Shown here: positions 1 through 9,496 of the stretch, piece after piece
Layout: every line of letters begins with the position of its first letter
How positions within the stretch are numbered: the stretch's first letter is position 1
Source: Planctomycetota bacterium
GTDB taxonomy: Bacteria; Planctomycetota; Phycisphaerae; Phycisphaerales; Phycisphaeraceae
Direction of reading: 5' to 3'
NCBI GenBank assembly: GCA_016350165.1
Contig: CP066225.1
Coordinates: 806,001 to 870,000, forward strand
DNA: 64,000 bases
Made by a program: the position numbers and the translations under genes
The notes under the pieces: model-generated
Databases searched by the model: none
Told to the model about the DNA's origin: nothing
Seen by the model: the letters and a program-made list of their open reading frames with translations, nothing else

Positions 1-3000
1 AGGGTCGTTGTTACGACGACGCTGTTCATCTTGCTGCCGTTGCTTCTGCTGTTCAGGACTCGCGTTCTTGGTTGCGGGCTTCACACTCTCAGCAAGTGCG
101 ATCGCAGCGGGCGGTGGGTTCCATGCTTTTAGACCTGCTTTTTTGAGCTTATCCTCGTTCATGGATTTACCGACACCACCAAAGATACCGCCGATTGCAC
201 GGCCGATGTCACCAGTATTATCAGCAAGTGCTTTTGTACTTGTCGTGCCGGCAACGTTTAGCAGAAGGAAGCCCCAGTCGGGTTTTGGGTTATCGAGCGT
301 GCCTGAGATTGGGACATTATAGATTTGATCCGCATTGAATGATTGTGAAAGAAGAACACTTTCGCTTGAGAAGGTGGCACCCATGATGCCCATGAATGCA
401 TTGAGTTTATTGTTGTTGAGATTAGCACGAACTTGGAAACCGATAGCCATGTCTTGTGATGTCATCCAAACTTGAGAGGGTTCAATAACACCCTTGTTGA
501 TAACAATATCCATTGGGGTAAATGTGGCTACATATGTTTGAGCATTCTTATTGTTGTTGCCGAAAGGGATACCAAGTTGACCTATTGTGTTGTTGAGTCC
601 TTGCATGAGCCAACCTTGTCGCTTCATGACAACGGCTCCGAGATCAAGTCGGCCAATCATGTTGAAGTTCTGAGTTTTAAAATCAGTCAACGGTAAAGCA
701 AAACGTTCTTTCTTGATGAGTAAACGTATTGGTTTTTCAGCACGAATTGCATCGGCCAAGATCGGCTGAGCTTTTGCAAGCAGCACTGAGAAAGTTTGTG
801 GAGTTGGCTTCATCTGTGCATCAAAGTCTTGACGCAGCGTGAGTACATAGTCACGAGTGATGTTAACGTATGCGGGTACGTTGAGTGTTTCTGAATTGAT
901 GTCGAGATCAATGTCGCCGGGGAAATTACCTTTGAGCGTTAGGTTTGCTGTTGGGCCGATGAGTGCGACGAGACTACCATCATAGCGACTAATCTGGTCT
1001 AACAGATCAATAGGCATGCTTGAGACATCTGTATCCATATTCGCAATGAGGTTTTGCGTATCGAGTTTGCCGTCACTGCCATAGAGATTGCTAACGACAG
1101 TTTTAGAGCGGATCTTGCCAATAGATGATTTAGGTTGACGATTTTTCTCTGATTTTCTCTGAAGTATATCTGCATTGATGTTGAGTGACAAAGGCTTTGT
1201 CAGATCGTTGGCTGACATTGTTGCGGTGGTGTCTGTGATATAAAAATCTTGATCGCTACCACGCTGCATCGCTATTTCAGTTGCTGTAAACTTCGCACTC
1301 AAACGCGTTTTTTGTGGTGTAAATACGACAGGGATAGAGCCATCGGTTAACTGGAATGCAATGCTGACTGGTTTTAAGAGTTTGAGGCGATCTTTAGCAG
1401 GTGTGTTTTTATTCTGCTGCTTTGTGTAGGCGGCATAACGAGCTGGGCTGAGGGTGTAATTGATGACAGAGTTTGAATCGATGTCGATCGTTTGTTCTTT
1501 GCCTTTGGTATCTAAACGCCCGGTAATGTCACCACTTAAAGCGGGCGACTTGATGGTTGTATTAACAACTAATTGCTTTGTCAGATCACCTGTTGCTTTG
1601 ACCTGTATTGAGTCAATCACAGGGCCAAGCAAATCGACAAACGTGGTATTGCCAGTCGCAACACGGTCTATTAAATCTACTGATAAATTTTCAACTGCAA
1701 TCCTTGATTCATCAAATTGCAAATCTGACCATGAATTATTCTTAAATGCTACATGAATATTACCTGTCAGATCAGATGTGTGATTGCCGTCATTGATTTT
1801 TGCTGCTAAATGAATTGGTACATCTGGTGCATCTAACTTTGTATTAGGGGCCATATAGAAAGTCAGATTATCTATTGTTATACCACGTAAATCTTTTGTA
1901 ACTGGTGCGATTTGATCAACCTTGAGCGTTACAGCTGCAGTGATGCCTGCTGGTGTCGTTGGTTGATTTGCATCAATATTCAACTGCTCAACACTTAAAA
2001 TGACGTTTGCGGGCACGGCCAATGCGAGTTCTTCAGAACCTGTTGCTGTTTGAAGGAGTTGAGGCTGAACGTTGTAGTTGATGATCGTATTTGGTGTCAG
2101 TTTATATTCTTCGGGAGAAAGCTCTGCTTCGACGTTGGCATAACCGTGTGCCGTAGTTAGTTTAACTTTAGCGAGACCGCTACTCTGTGAAGCGTCGTAT
2201 TCAGCGTTGATTGTTGAATCGACTGTTGAGCCAAGTGCTTGCATGTAGAGATTAGATTCCCCGAGAAGGTCATCAAGTATCGAAGCTAATGGGAATTGCT
2301 GTATGCGGCCGTTGACAGAACTGGTGTACTGATCTTTGGCAAATGTATTGTCTGGTGTCAGCCAATTTTGAATATTTCCATCGATCATGATTTCGCCACG
2401 TTTGTCATTCAGCAATGCGACGCTGTTCAAATGTGCGACGAGTGATTTGCCAAGTGAATCCGATTGAAGTGTTGCCGTGGTACGGCGCAAATCTATTGTG
2501 CCAACATCACTGGCAGTCATAAGCAACTGTGAAATATCAAAATTAACTTCAGTTTGAGCTTCATTCAGATAAGGTAGATTGTCTCTTAATGGTACCTCAA
2601 GTTTACTGAGCGTTAATGTAACTGTTACTGGTTTTTCCAATGTAGAATTAACATTACCACCTTGATCTTGTGATAACTTTTTCCATGAATCAGGCGTAAT
2701 TCTCAGTGCGAATGATGCAGGCGATGTGGCTTGGATTGTGCTGCCGTCTGAGGTTAGATCAGCCTTGGCGTTGATATTTTGTGAGGTGGTATTCAACGCA
2801 ACCATGAGGTTGGAGAGATTGCCAGTTGCTTTGAATGTTGTATCTAATTTTGGGCCTATAAGAGCGAGCAATTTACCATTTTGTGCTGCAATACGATCAA
2901 GTGCATCAATAGGCAGATCCGTAATCGATGCACTTATATCCAGATAAGCAGATTGGAATTGCAATTGTGCTGCATTGTCGAGAAGATCCTTGGCAGTTGC

Positions 3001-3690
3001 ATTAACATCTATCTTTCCATTAGATCCACCTTGCGCGATACTGCCGTTCATGTTGAGTGTAATATCAGCTGGATTCTTAAAGTCGACGACCGTATTTGGA
3101 ACATTTAGTGCAATAGGTTCAATATCTGAGAACTGATATTTCACATCAATTTGTTTTGCATTCAAGGCAAATGATAGACCTGCAAGCGGGTTGCCAGGAT
3201 TTGCTGGCTTCTTTACTTTCTTTTCCGAATCTGCTTTTTTCGCTTTATCTACTGGCTCTGGCCCTGCAACAGCCTCATCTAAATTGGTTCTTCCATTAGC
3301 GAGTTGAATAATGTTACCTTGAAGAGCATCGAGATTAACGTTGCCAATATCGCGTGAACCTGAAATCAGAGAACCGAGTGAGATATCTGGGAGTTGCAAT
3401 GACTGGAGGGTCAATACTTCATCCCCATTAGGATCGAGCAGTTGCAAGCCTTCAATGTATTGTCCAGAAATCCAGCCAATAGAAAGAGACTTGATTTTAA
3501 TCGTACCGGGGATTTGGGAGTTGGCGATGCGTAAAGCAATTGAAGTACCCGGTCCTGTACTAATGAGTGTTGGGAGAATGAGTATAAAAAAAAGAATTAG
3601 CACAATGATTGAGGCAAGTATCACACCCAGTTTGCGCTTTTTGCTTGGGACGGATGGATTTGGCGAAGACTGTTGATTCTGTTCACTCAT
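1..3690 (-). CDS. AsmA/DUF748-like large membrane-anchored protein (3' end outside window)
   Basis: The open frame starts at ATG 3690 and runs without a stop to base 1, so at least 1230 codons are present and the C-terminus is missing. The N-terminus has a short polar stretch ending in KKRKL, then one membrane segment (about residues 22-45), and the rest is predicted to be periplasmic. Long beta-rich stretches with recurring LIGP/LLGP elements (VDLLGPV, ALIGPKL, ALIGPTA), each followed by an F/V-K-A-T-G-like strand, suggest repeated modules. This is the style of AsmA/TamB/DUF748 proteins, which act in envelope lipid transport or outer-membrane biogenesis. The end visible in the window is Pro/Ala-rich and then Gln/Arg-rich. 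The family call rests on architecture, not on a recognised signature. A promoter for it would lie in 3691-3960. Confidence 0.6.
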   Translation of the reverse strand, partial: MSEQNQQSSPNPSVPSKKRKLGVILASIIVLILFFILILPTLISTGPGTSIALRIANSQIPGTIKIKSLSIGWISGQYIEGLQLLDPNGDEVLTLQSLQLPDISLGSLISGSRDIGNVNLDALQGNIIQLANGRTNLDEAVAGPEPVDKAKKADSEKKVKKPANPGNPLAGLSFALNAKQIDVKYQFSDIEPIALNVPNTVVDFKNPADITLNMNGSIAQGGSNGKIDVNATAKDLLDNAAQLQFQSAYLDISASITDLPIDALDRIAAQNGKLLALIGPKLDTTFKATGNLSNLMVALNTTSQNINAKADLTSDGSTIQATSPASFALRITPDSWKKLSQDQGGNVNSTLEKPVTVTLTLSKLEVPLRDNLPYLNEAQTEVNFDISQLLMTASDVGTIDLRRTTATLQSDSLGKSLVAHLNSVALLNDKRGEIMIDGNIQNWLTPDNTFAKDQYTSSVNGRIQQFPLASILDDLLGESNLYMQALGSTVDSTINAEYDASQSSGLAKVKLTTAHGYANVEAELSPEEYKLTPNTIINYNVQPQLLQTATGSEELALAVPANVILSVEQLNIDANQPTTPAGITAAVTLKVDQIAPVTKDLRGITIDNLTFYMAPNTKLDAPDVPIHLAAKINDGNHTSDLTGNIHVAFKNNSWSDLQFDESRIAVENLSVDLIDRVATGNTTFVDLLGPVIDSIQVKATGDLTKQLVVNTTIKSPALSGDITGRLDTKGKEQTIDIDSNSVINYTLSPARYAAYTKQQNKNTPAKDRLKLLKPVSIAFQLTDGSIPVVFTPQKTRLSAKFTATEIAMQRGSDQDFYITDTTATMSANDLTKPLSLNINADILQRKSEKNRQPKSSIGKIRSKTVVSNLYGSDGKLDTQNLIANMDTDVSSMPIDLLDQISRYDGSLVALIGPTANLTLKGNFPGDIDLDINSETLNVPAYVNITRDYVLTLRQDFDAQMKPTPQTFSVLLAKAQPILADAIRAEKPIRLLIKKERFALPLTDFKTQNFNMIGRLDLGAVVMKRQGWLMQGLNNTIGQLGIPFGNNNKNAQTYVATFTPMDIVINKGVIEPSQVWMTSQDMAIGFQVRANLNNNKLNAFMGIMGATFSSESVLLSQSFNADQIYNVPISGTLDNPKPDWGFLLLNVAGTTSTKALADNTGDIGRAIGGIFGGVGKSMNEDKLKKAGLKAWNPPPAAIALAESVKPATKNASPEQQKQRQQDEQRRRNNDP

Positions 3691-3957
3691 AATAATTACC
3701 TAAAGCACAGTAATGTACATAACTTATTTGGCACTACTTATTTTGACGCTCGCAAAAGGAATAGGTTTCAAATCATTTTTTAACCGGATTTCCTATGTAA
3801 GCAATCGATCAAACGTATCGGCATCTATATAGTGCGGAATGAGGTCAAAACGGTTATCTCGATAGAGAGATCATAAGCATAGATGCATCATTCGTCACGA
3901 CCAGTAAATAGCGTGTGGATTGTAATGAAAACCCTGAATAATCAGGGGAAAGTGCAT

Positions 3958-3991
3958 TAAAAAACCACGACATGGTAAACTCCAATCGTGG
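3958..3991 (-). terminator. Intrinsic terminator of the PhoH-like gene
   Basis: On the minus strand an inverted repeat (CCACGA ... TCGTGG, with a further TGG/CCA pairing inside) is followed by six T. It lies about 30 bp beyond the stop of the PhoH-like gene. Bases 3691-3957 hold no gene that I can support. Confidence 0.75.
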
Positions 3992-4019
3992 CTTGTTTTA
4001 TTTCAGTTAAATCAAAAAA

Positions 4020-5420
4020 TTATAACTTATCGGCAGCAATCGAAGCAAGCTCACTACGTTCTGATTTCGCAAGCGTCATATGCCCAACGAGAGCCTGTCC
4101 CTTGAGACGTTCAATCATGTATGACAAACCGTTTGAAGATGAATCCAGATAAGGGTTGTCAATCTGAGCAACGTCGCCTGTCAGAATCAGTTTTGTGCCC
4201 TCGCCTACACGCGACACAATTGTTTTGACTTCGTGTGGCGTGAGGTTTTGTGCTTCGTCAACAATCATGAATTGATGAGGAATCGAGCGGCCACGGATGT
4301 AAGTCAGTGGTTCAAGTACCAGTTGTCCTGAATCCATGAATTGCTTAATCCGCTGTTCTGGATTTTTAGATTCAGCATGCTGCGTCCCAACACCACGTGT
4401 TGACATCAGATAAGTCAGGTTGTCGAAAATCGGCTGCATCCACACAGAAAGTTTTTCATCTTTATCACCGGGCAGATAGCCGATATCACGGCCCATTGGC
4501 ATGATCGGACGAGCTACAAGGAATTTATCATAACGCTCTTCCATAAACGTTTTGTGCATACCAGCAGCAATCGCTAACAAAGTTTTACCTGTGCCAGCTT
4601 GGCCGAGCAATGTGACAAGTTTCACTTCATCATCGAGTAGCAAATCCATTGCCATGGTCTGCTGAATGTTCCTGCCCATAACACCAAAAATAGGCTTACG
4701 TGGTGTCTGAACTGGAATTAAATGATCGGTATCAGCAAGACGACGAGCGATACCGGAGTGCGATGGGTCCATTTGTGATTGCAATTTAATGAACTGGTTC
4801 GCAAATATTTCTAAAGGCTCGGTAGTGCCATCCTCATGCGTTCTTATCAAATGATCTTTGATATTATCGATGTCGATTTGTTTTTCCTGATAAAGCATAT
4901 CAATCGCTTCATCTGGGACATTGACTTCTAAATAGCCTGCATAAAGCTTATCACTATCAACTTTCTGCAACTCAAAATCTTGTGTTTCAATGCCTAATGC
5001 ATTCGATTTAAGACGCACGTTGATGTCTTTTGTAATGAGAATCGCTGTTTTACCATTCTCTTTAAGATTGTAAGCTACACCAATAATGCGGTTATCTGGC
5101 TTCTCTTCACGGATCATGTGCGGACGCTCTTCATCGGCAAAATCAACACGAATACGTCCACCATGTCCATTCCATTCAACGCCATCTGCAAGCTGACCCT
5201 TTTGCCTCAACCTATCCAGTTCACGGATAACCTGACGGGCATTACGGCCAACATCATCATTTTCCTTTTTGAATTTATCGAGTTCTTCCAAAACTGTGAA
5301 AGGAATCACCACTTCATTGTCAGCAAATCTAAACAACGCTGATGAATTATGCAGGAGAACGTTTGTATCGAGAACAAAGTGCTTAGTATGAATTGAATCA
5401 GAAGGTGTATTACTACTCAA
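4020..5420 (-). CDS. PIN domain-PhoH ATPase fusion (PhoH2/YlaK type)
   Basis: The protein has 466 residues. Residues 14-150 form a PIN nuclease domain: FVLDTNVLLHN carries the first acidic residue D18, E45/E46 follow, and ITKD gives D132. Residues 235-460 form a PhoH P-loop ATPase with Walker A GQAGTGKT (273-280), Walker B MIVDEAQN (385-392) and an LTGD sensor (413-416). PIN-PhoH fusions are known as ATP-dependent RNA-unwinding or RNA-cleaving proteins; the target in the cell is not evident here. The start is TTG, with GAGG eight bases upstream; no upstream ATG is in frame. The gene appears monocistronic, with its own terminator downstream. Confidence 0.9.
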   Translation of the reverse strand: MSSNTPSDSIHTKHFVLDTNVLLHNSSALFRFADNEVVIPFTVLEELDKFKKENDDVGRNARQVIRELDRLRQKGQLADGVEWNGHGGRIRVDFADEERPHMIREEKPDNRIIGVAYNLKENGKTAILITKDINVRLKSNALGIETQDFELQKVDSDKLYAGYLEVNVPDEAIDMLYQEKQIDIDNIKDHLIRTHEDGTTEPLEIFANQFIKLQSQMDPSHSGIARRLADTDHLIPVQTPRKPIFGVMGRNIQQTMAMDLLLDDEVKLVTLLGQAGTGKTLLAIAAGMHKTFMEERYDKFLVARPIMPMGRDIGYLPGDKDEKLSVWMQPIFDNLTYLMSTRGVGTQHAESKNPEQRIKQFMDSGQLVLEPLTYIRGRSIPHQFMIVDEAQNLTPHEVKTIVSRVGEGTKLILTGDVAQIDNPYLDSSSNGLSYMIERLKGQALVGHMTLAKSERSELASIAADKL

Positions 5421-5796
5421 CGAACGATCCTCTCGTATGAAATTTTCAAGAGTCCCCTACCCCATTCCCCCGGAATAAACTCTTGTGGCAAATACATGCC
5501 TATCGCAGTTAATAATCACGTGATCAGTCAAAACCGATCCCAATGCATTTACTCATTACTGCTTTAATTTGCTCTTATTCATGGATCACCATCCTCTGTT
5601 TTTATGTCCTATCGAATCTAAACTTCTGTCACTTATTATACGTATAACAATCCCATTTTGTTCTATATTTTGTTATCGGCAAGACAGTATTAACCTAAAC
5701 AAAATGATTGCGAAATTGGGTAATTTAGCTTTGATCTGACAATTTAAACGTGCTTTTGGCGTCCACTTCCTTCAGATTTATCTTGACAATCACACC
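5421..5796. other. Intergenic stretch without recognised gene
   Basis: This AT-rich spacer separates the PhoH-like gene from the rRNA methyltransferase-like gene; both lie on the minus strand. The only structure I see is a perfect 12-bp palindrome TTATACGTATAA at 5636-5647, which could be an operator or chance. No terminator is evident for the gene ending at 5797. Confidence 0.4.
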
Positions 5797-6966
5797 TCAC
5801 ACTACTTTAGCTTCGTGAACGGAAAACGAGGGTGTTCTCTCTAAAGTTTTTGATTGATAGCCGGTCTGTTTGAACATTTTCGCGTAAGGTAAAAATGTAT
5901 TCGCAACAATTAAAATCTTACCGTCTCTTGATAAACAAGGCTTCGCATTCTCAAGCAGATTACGCATCATTTCTAAATTCTGCTCGTGGCCTTGATGAAA
6001 CGGGGGATTAGACACAATCAAATCAATTTTCTGTATTTGCTGTGGCTGATCAAGTTCGTATTCTAACTGAGGGTACCCATCTTCATTGATGAGTTTGGCT
6101 GAATAAAATTGCTTAGTCGCATCAGCTGCTCCAATTTCAACTTTGTCTTGCAGCGATTGATTAGAGGCGTTCTTCCATGCACAAGACAATGCAAGCATAT
6201 CAATATCTGACATGTACACTTTCGATGCACCCAACGCAGCAGCTGCCAAACCAATCATACCTGAACCACAACCGATGTCCCATACAGACATTTCAGGTTT
6301 AATTTTCAAATGATCCAGCAGCATCTCTGTGCCGTCATCCAGATGTTCCCATGAAAACACGCCTGGCAAAGTATGGTGCTTCACAACATTTTGATTTTGC
6401 TTCACATTAAAGACACTGTAAGACTCTACCACTAACCCGGGGGTTTCCTGCCAACGTGTCTTTTTCTTTTGTTCAGCTTTAAAGCAAACACCTACACGGC
6501 AATGCTTTTTCATGATTAACGTTTCGCCTACACCGAAAAATTGAGTTGCATCTTTAATTATCGATTTTGCACCAAGCTGTGTCTGACCAACCAAAAATAA
6601 TGGGGCACCATCTTTTAAGGATTGCTTAGCCGCCACAAAATGCTTACGTGCGTAGTACCGCCCCTTTGGTACTGTTAGCAATGCGACGTCATAAGAATTT
6701 TTCGCATCCGGAATAACACAATATTCGACGCGTACATTCTTGTTATTTGCGAGTTGCTCATCTAACGCCTTTGCACGCCTAAAATCCTTCACATACAGAT
6801 CAATTTGTGCATTGGGATACTGCGTAGCTGCCTGCCTAACGATAAATCCCGTTGGATCTTCTAATACCAAGATTCGTTGCGGAGCATTGTCTCTAAAGTC
6901 ATGTTCACAGAAAGCTTGAAATAATAATTGCTGTGCGTTGTGCAAAGCATCTCGTTTGATGCTCAT
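5797..6966 (-). CDS. RsmC/RlmG-type rRNA (guanine-N2)-methyltransferase
   Basis: The 389-residue protein has the two-domain layout of RsmC/RlmG. The N-terminal half is a degenerate methyltransferase-like domain. The C-terminal half is a catalytic class I fold, with PGVFSW (201-206), motif I VWDIGCGSG (228-236) and the base-binding motif NPPFHQG (320-326), which is typical of N2-guanine methylation. RsmC acts on 16S G1207 and RlmG on 23S G1835; the sequence alone does not let me choose. The ATG start has AAGGAG about 8 bases upstream. The next gene upstream ends 27 bp away on the same strand, so the four methyltransferase genes may be cotranscribed. Confidence 0.8.
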   Translation of the reverse strand: MSIKRDALHNAQQLLFQAFCEHDFRDNAPQRILVLEDPTGFIVRQAATQYPNAQIDLYVKDFRRAKALDEQLANNKNVRVEYCVIPDAKNSYDVALLTVPKGRYYARKHFVAAKQSLKDGAPLFLVGQTQLGAKSIIKDATQFFGVGETLIMKKHCRVGVCFKAEQKKKTRWQETPGLVVESYSVFNVKQNQNVVKHHTLPGVFSWEHLDDGTEMLLDHLKIKPEMSVWDIGCGSGMIGLAAAALGASKVYMSDIDMLALSCAWKNASNQSLQDKVEIGAADATKQFYSAKLINEDGYPQLEYELDQPQQIQKIDLIVSNPPFHQGHEQNLEMMRNLLENAKPCLSRDGKILIVANTFLPYAKMFKQTGYQSKTLERTPSFSVHEAKVV

Positions 6967-6993
6967 GAGTGAACTCCTTGAATGGATCTCTAT

Positions 6994-7770
6994 CTATCTC
7001 GCCGGTCGTCGGCCGCCAAAAACTGCAAATTCGAAATACTTGGCGTAACAATCCACATCAGCATAACCGATATTCCGCAACCAGTCGCATTGCTTCTCTA
7101 CCGATACACAGATATCCTCGTCATGTACTTCTCCCTCACGTTCACTGCACAATTCTAAAATCTGCTGCCGTGTACAAGCGGGATCTACTTTTTGAGCATA
7201 CTCGTACAAACTATCAACAAAAACATCATCACTGATCTGATTTAGCCAATCTGTAGGCGATGAAACATGCTCAATATTCAAGAACATACCACCCGGTTTG
7301 AGAACTCTAAAAATTGCCTCATACAAGCTTTTCTTTTTATCATCCTGCAAATGATGAATAGCGTATCGTGTAATCACAAGATCTTCCGATGCATCATCGA
7401 TTCCACATGTTGTTGCCCAATCAACCTTACATAAATCAGCAGCAATAATGTTGATTCGATGCCTATACCCTTCAAGCCGTGCTTTGGCCTTCTCCAACAT
7501 TTGCTCTGAAAAATCAATAAATATCCCATGAGAATTCGGATATTGATCGAGAATACGCTGCCCTATAACACCATCACCACATGCGATATCAACAAACCTT
7601 TCGACCGGTTTATTGTTTGCACGCAACAGTCGTCCGACTGCATTGAACTGCATATCACGGCAAGGAAGTCCATGCTGCATCATCTTTAAATACAAACTAA
7701 TCATTCGTTGATCTAGCCAACTAGCATCCGACGTTCGTGATGCACTCGAATTACTTTTAGATTGCACCAT
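6994..7770 (-). CDS. Class I SAM-dependent methyltransferase, substrate unknown
   Basis: The 258-residue protein has a Rossmann-type methyltransferase core with motif I FVDIACGDG (59-67), an acidic post-I loop (GIFIDFSEQM) and a later TRYAIHHL segment, as in UbiE/BioC-like enzymes. The C-terminal third is helical, and the protein ends in GGRRPAR. It sits between the rRNA methyltransferase and two related methyltransferases with short spacers (27 and 26 bp), suggesting an operon. It is less similar to the other two than they are to each other: it lacks their shared RPLLWQ...VDVLHKH tail. I do not know the substrate. Confidence 0.75.
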   Translation of the reverse strand: MVQSKSNSSASRTSDASWLDQRMISLYLKMMQHGLPCRDMQFNAVGRLLRANNKPVERFVDIACGDGVIGQRILDQYPNSHGIFIDFSEQMLEKAKARLEGYRHRINIIAADLCKVDWATTCGIDDASEDLVITRYAIHHLQDDKKKSLYEAIFRVLKPGGMFLNIEHVSSPTDWLNQISDDVFVDSLYEYAQKVDPACTRQQILELCSEREGEVHDEDICVSVEKQCDWLRNIGYADVDCYAKYFEFAVFGGRRPAR

Positions 7771-7796
7771 ATCATTCTCTTTTCAAAATATAACAT

Positions 7797-8582
7797 CTAT
7801 TTAATCGCATAAAATGCCGCGTAAATCTGATGCTTATGCAAAACATCAACTTCTCTGAACCCCACTTTTTGCAATTGTTCTATCTGCCACAGTAGTGGTC
7901 GTGGTGTGTCCTCGACTTTTATGTGCTCAAAGCAAAAATCCCGATAAGCTTCATCAACAACATCACACAAATAGTCACTATAACGTTCGCGCATATCAAC
8001 ATTCACTTGTTCATTTACAATGTCAATCAAATCATAAATAAACAAACTGCCACCAGGCTTTAAAGCTGCGTGCAAATTCAAAAATACATCAAGCCATTCC
8101 CGTTCATCTCGCAAGTGATGTAATACCATTGAACAAAGAATCACATCGTAGGTTTCTAAGGGCAAAACTGCATCTCGTATATCTGCACAATGCACAGTCA
8201 TTTTACCAGTGGTTTTAAGACGAATCAGTGCTTCCGCATTCTTCAACATATCATCAGATAAATCAATGAGCGTAAGATCAACATCAACCTTTTCTTTCGG
8301 GCGTAATCCTCTTGCAAATCGTAATTGATCAAGTAACACCGATGAAGCAATACCTCCACCACAGCCAAGATCAAGCACACGATCCATCTGTTCATGCTGC
8401 CGAACAGCATTCGACGCAATCATTTCCAAACATAATTTGCCATCCATTAAAGCTGGCATAATCTGATTTGGATCGCTAAACATATCTGTATTTTCAGAGA
8501 AGAAACGCCGGATCTCATCTGGCGAAGAGACCTCATCTGACTTGATATTTCTCTCTGCTGTTTGGTCATCGCGTTGTATCAT
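7797..8582 (-). CDS. Class I SAM-dependent methyltransferase (paralog A)
   Basis: The 261-residue protein has motif I VLDLGCGGG (69-77), an acidic LTLIDLSDDML strand, CSMVLHHL and KPGGSLFIYDL. Its C-terminal segment RPLLWQIEQLQKVGF followed by VDVLHKH is shared almost residue for residue with the next gene upstream (8681-9409), so the two are a tandem duplication. The start ATG has GGAG seven bases upstream. The conserved His-rich tail suggests a common substrate, but I cannot name it. Confidence 0.75.
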   Translation of the reverse strand: MIQRDDQTAERNIKSDEVSSPDEIRRFFSENTDMFSDPNQIMPALMDGKLCLEMIASNAVRQHEQMDRVLDLGCGGGIASSVLLDQLRFARGLRPKEKVDVDLTLIDLSDDMLKNAEALIRLKTTGKMTVHCADIRDAVLPLETYDVILCSMVLHHLRDEREWLDVFLNLHAALKPGGSLFIYDLIDIVNEQVNVDMRERYSDYLCDVVDEAYRDFCFEHIKVEDTPRPLLWQIEQLQKVGFREVDVLHKHQIYAAFYAIK

Positions 8583-8680
8583 GGCTGGTCTCCGTCTAGC
8601 TACCTAAACGATAGGCCAACCCAAATCAATAATCATGCAATGAGCACACTTTATTATGATGATAGATTCACAGTTTTTGC

Positions 8681-9409
8681 TTATTTAAACGCACAAAATG
8701 CACTGCATGTGCTGTGTTTATGAAGGACATCTACCGAGGAAAATCCTGCAGACAACAAACGTTCTAGCTGCCACATTAATGGACGAGGCGAATCTTCTTT
8801 TGCGATGTAATCAAATACCGTATCACGATATGACTCGCCCTTAAAGCTCACCAAATAATCGCTATATTGCAGCCATGCATGGTCATGCAGCACTGTCTTT
8901 TCATGCTCAACAAGATCGTAAATCCATAATGCACCCCCCGGTTTCAATGACTGGTATACGCTTGCAAAAACATCATCCCACTGTTCATCTTCACGTAAAT
9001 GATGAAACACCATAGCGGCCACAATGGCATCATAAGAATCATTAGCCAGTTCAATATCACGTATATCATCCTGCAACACTGTGATCTGACCAGATGTATT
9101 TTTACGAACCCGTTGACGTGCACGTTCAAGCATATTGGCACTTAAATCATTCAACGTCACATCAACATTATTTTGTTTCAATTTGCCCAGAATACGCAGA
9201 GTAAAATTCCCTGCACCACATCCAATATCCAAAACACTCTTCATTTCAGGTGCATGTTGAATCGCACAATTCGCAATCATTTCCAAGCAATCAGCCGCAT
9301 CTACGGCAGCGCTCTGCCCAGTTTCATGATTAGAAAATCGTTCAACATCGTTTTCAAAACGATCACGTATTTCATTAACTGTCGATTTATTCTCGTATCC
9401 TTGTCGCAT
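8681..9409 (-). CDS. Class I SAM-dependent methyltransferase (paralog B)
   Basis: The 242-residue protein parallels its downstream neighbour. It has CLEMIANCAI before motif I VLDIGCGAG (59-67), VTLNDLSANML, AAMVFHHL, KPGGALWIYDLVEH, and a C-terminus RPLMWQLERLLSAGF then VDVLHKH. The ATG start follows GGGGAATAAAA. It is the first gene of the apparent methyltransferase operon; a 98-bp gap separates it from paralog A, and the leuA terminator lies upstream of it. Function beyond methyl transfer is unknown. Confidence 0.75.
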   Translation of the reverse strand: MRQGYENKSTVNEIRDRFENDVERFSNHETGQSAAVDAADCLEMIANCAIQHAPEMKSVLDIGCGAGNFTLRILGKLKQNNVDVTLNDLSANMLERARQRVRKNTSGQITVLQDDIRDIELANDSYDAIVAAMVFHHLREDEQWDDVFASVYQSLKPGGALWIYDLVEHEKTVLHDHAWLQYSDYLVSFKGESYRDTVFDYIAKEDSPRPLMWQLERLLSAGFSSVDVLHKHSTCSAFCAFK

Positions 9410-9436
9410 TTTTATTCCCCAAATATCTCATCAATT

Positions 9437-9468
9437 ATTAAAAGACAGCCCTCAAATCTGAGGGCTGC
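9437..9468 (-). terminator. Intrinsic terminator of leuA
   Basis: The minus strand forms a nine-pair stem (CAGCCCTCA/TGAGGGCTG) with a short loop, followed by TCTTTTA. It lies directly after the leuA stop codon and before paralog B. Confidence 0.8.
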
Positions 9469-9496
9469 CAAGTAATTTTCTATTGTCAATTTTGCG

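Noticed and set aside
1-322. 104-codon plus-strand frame at the left edge
   Set aside because: It is antisense to the AsmA-like gene, whose frame is open through the whole interval.
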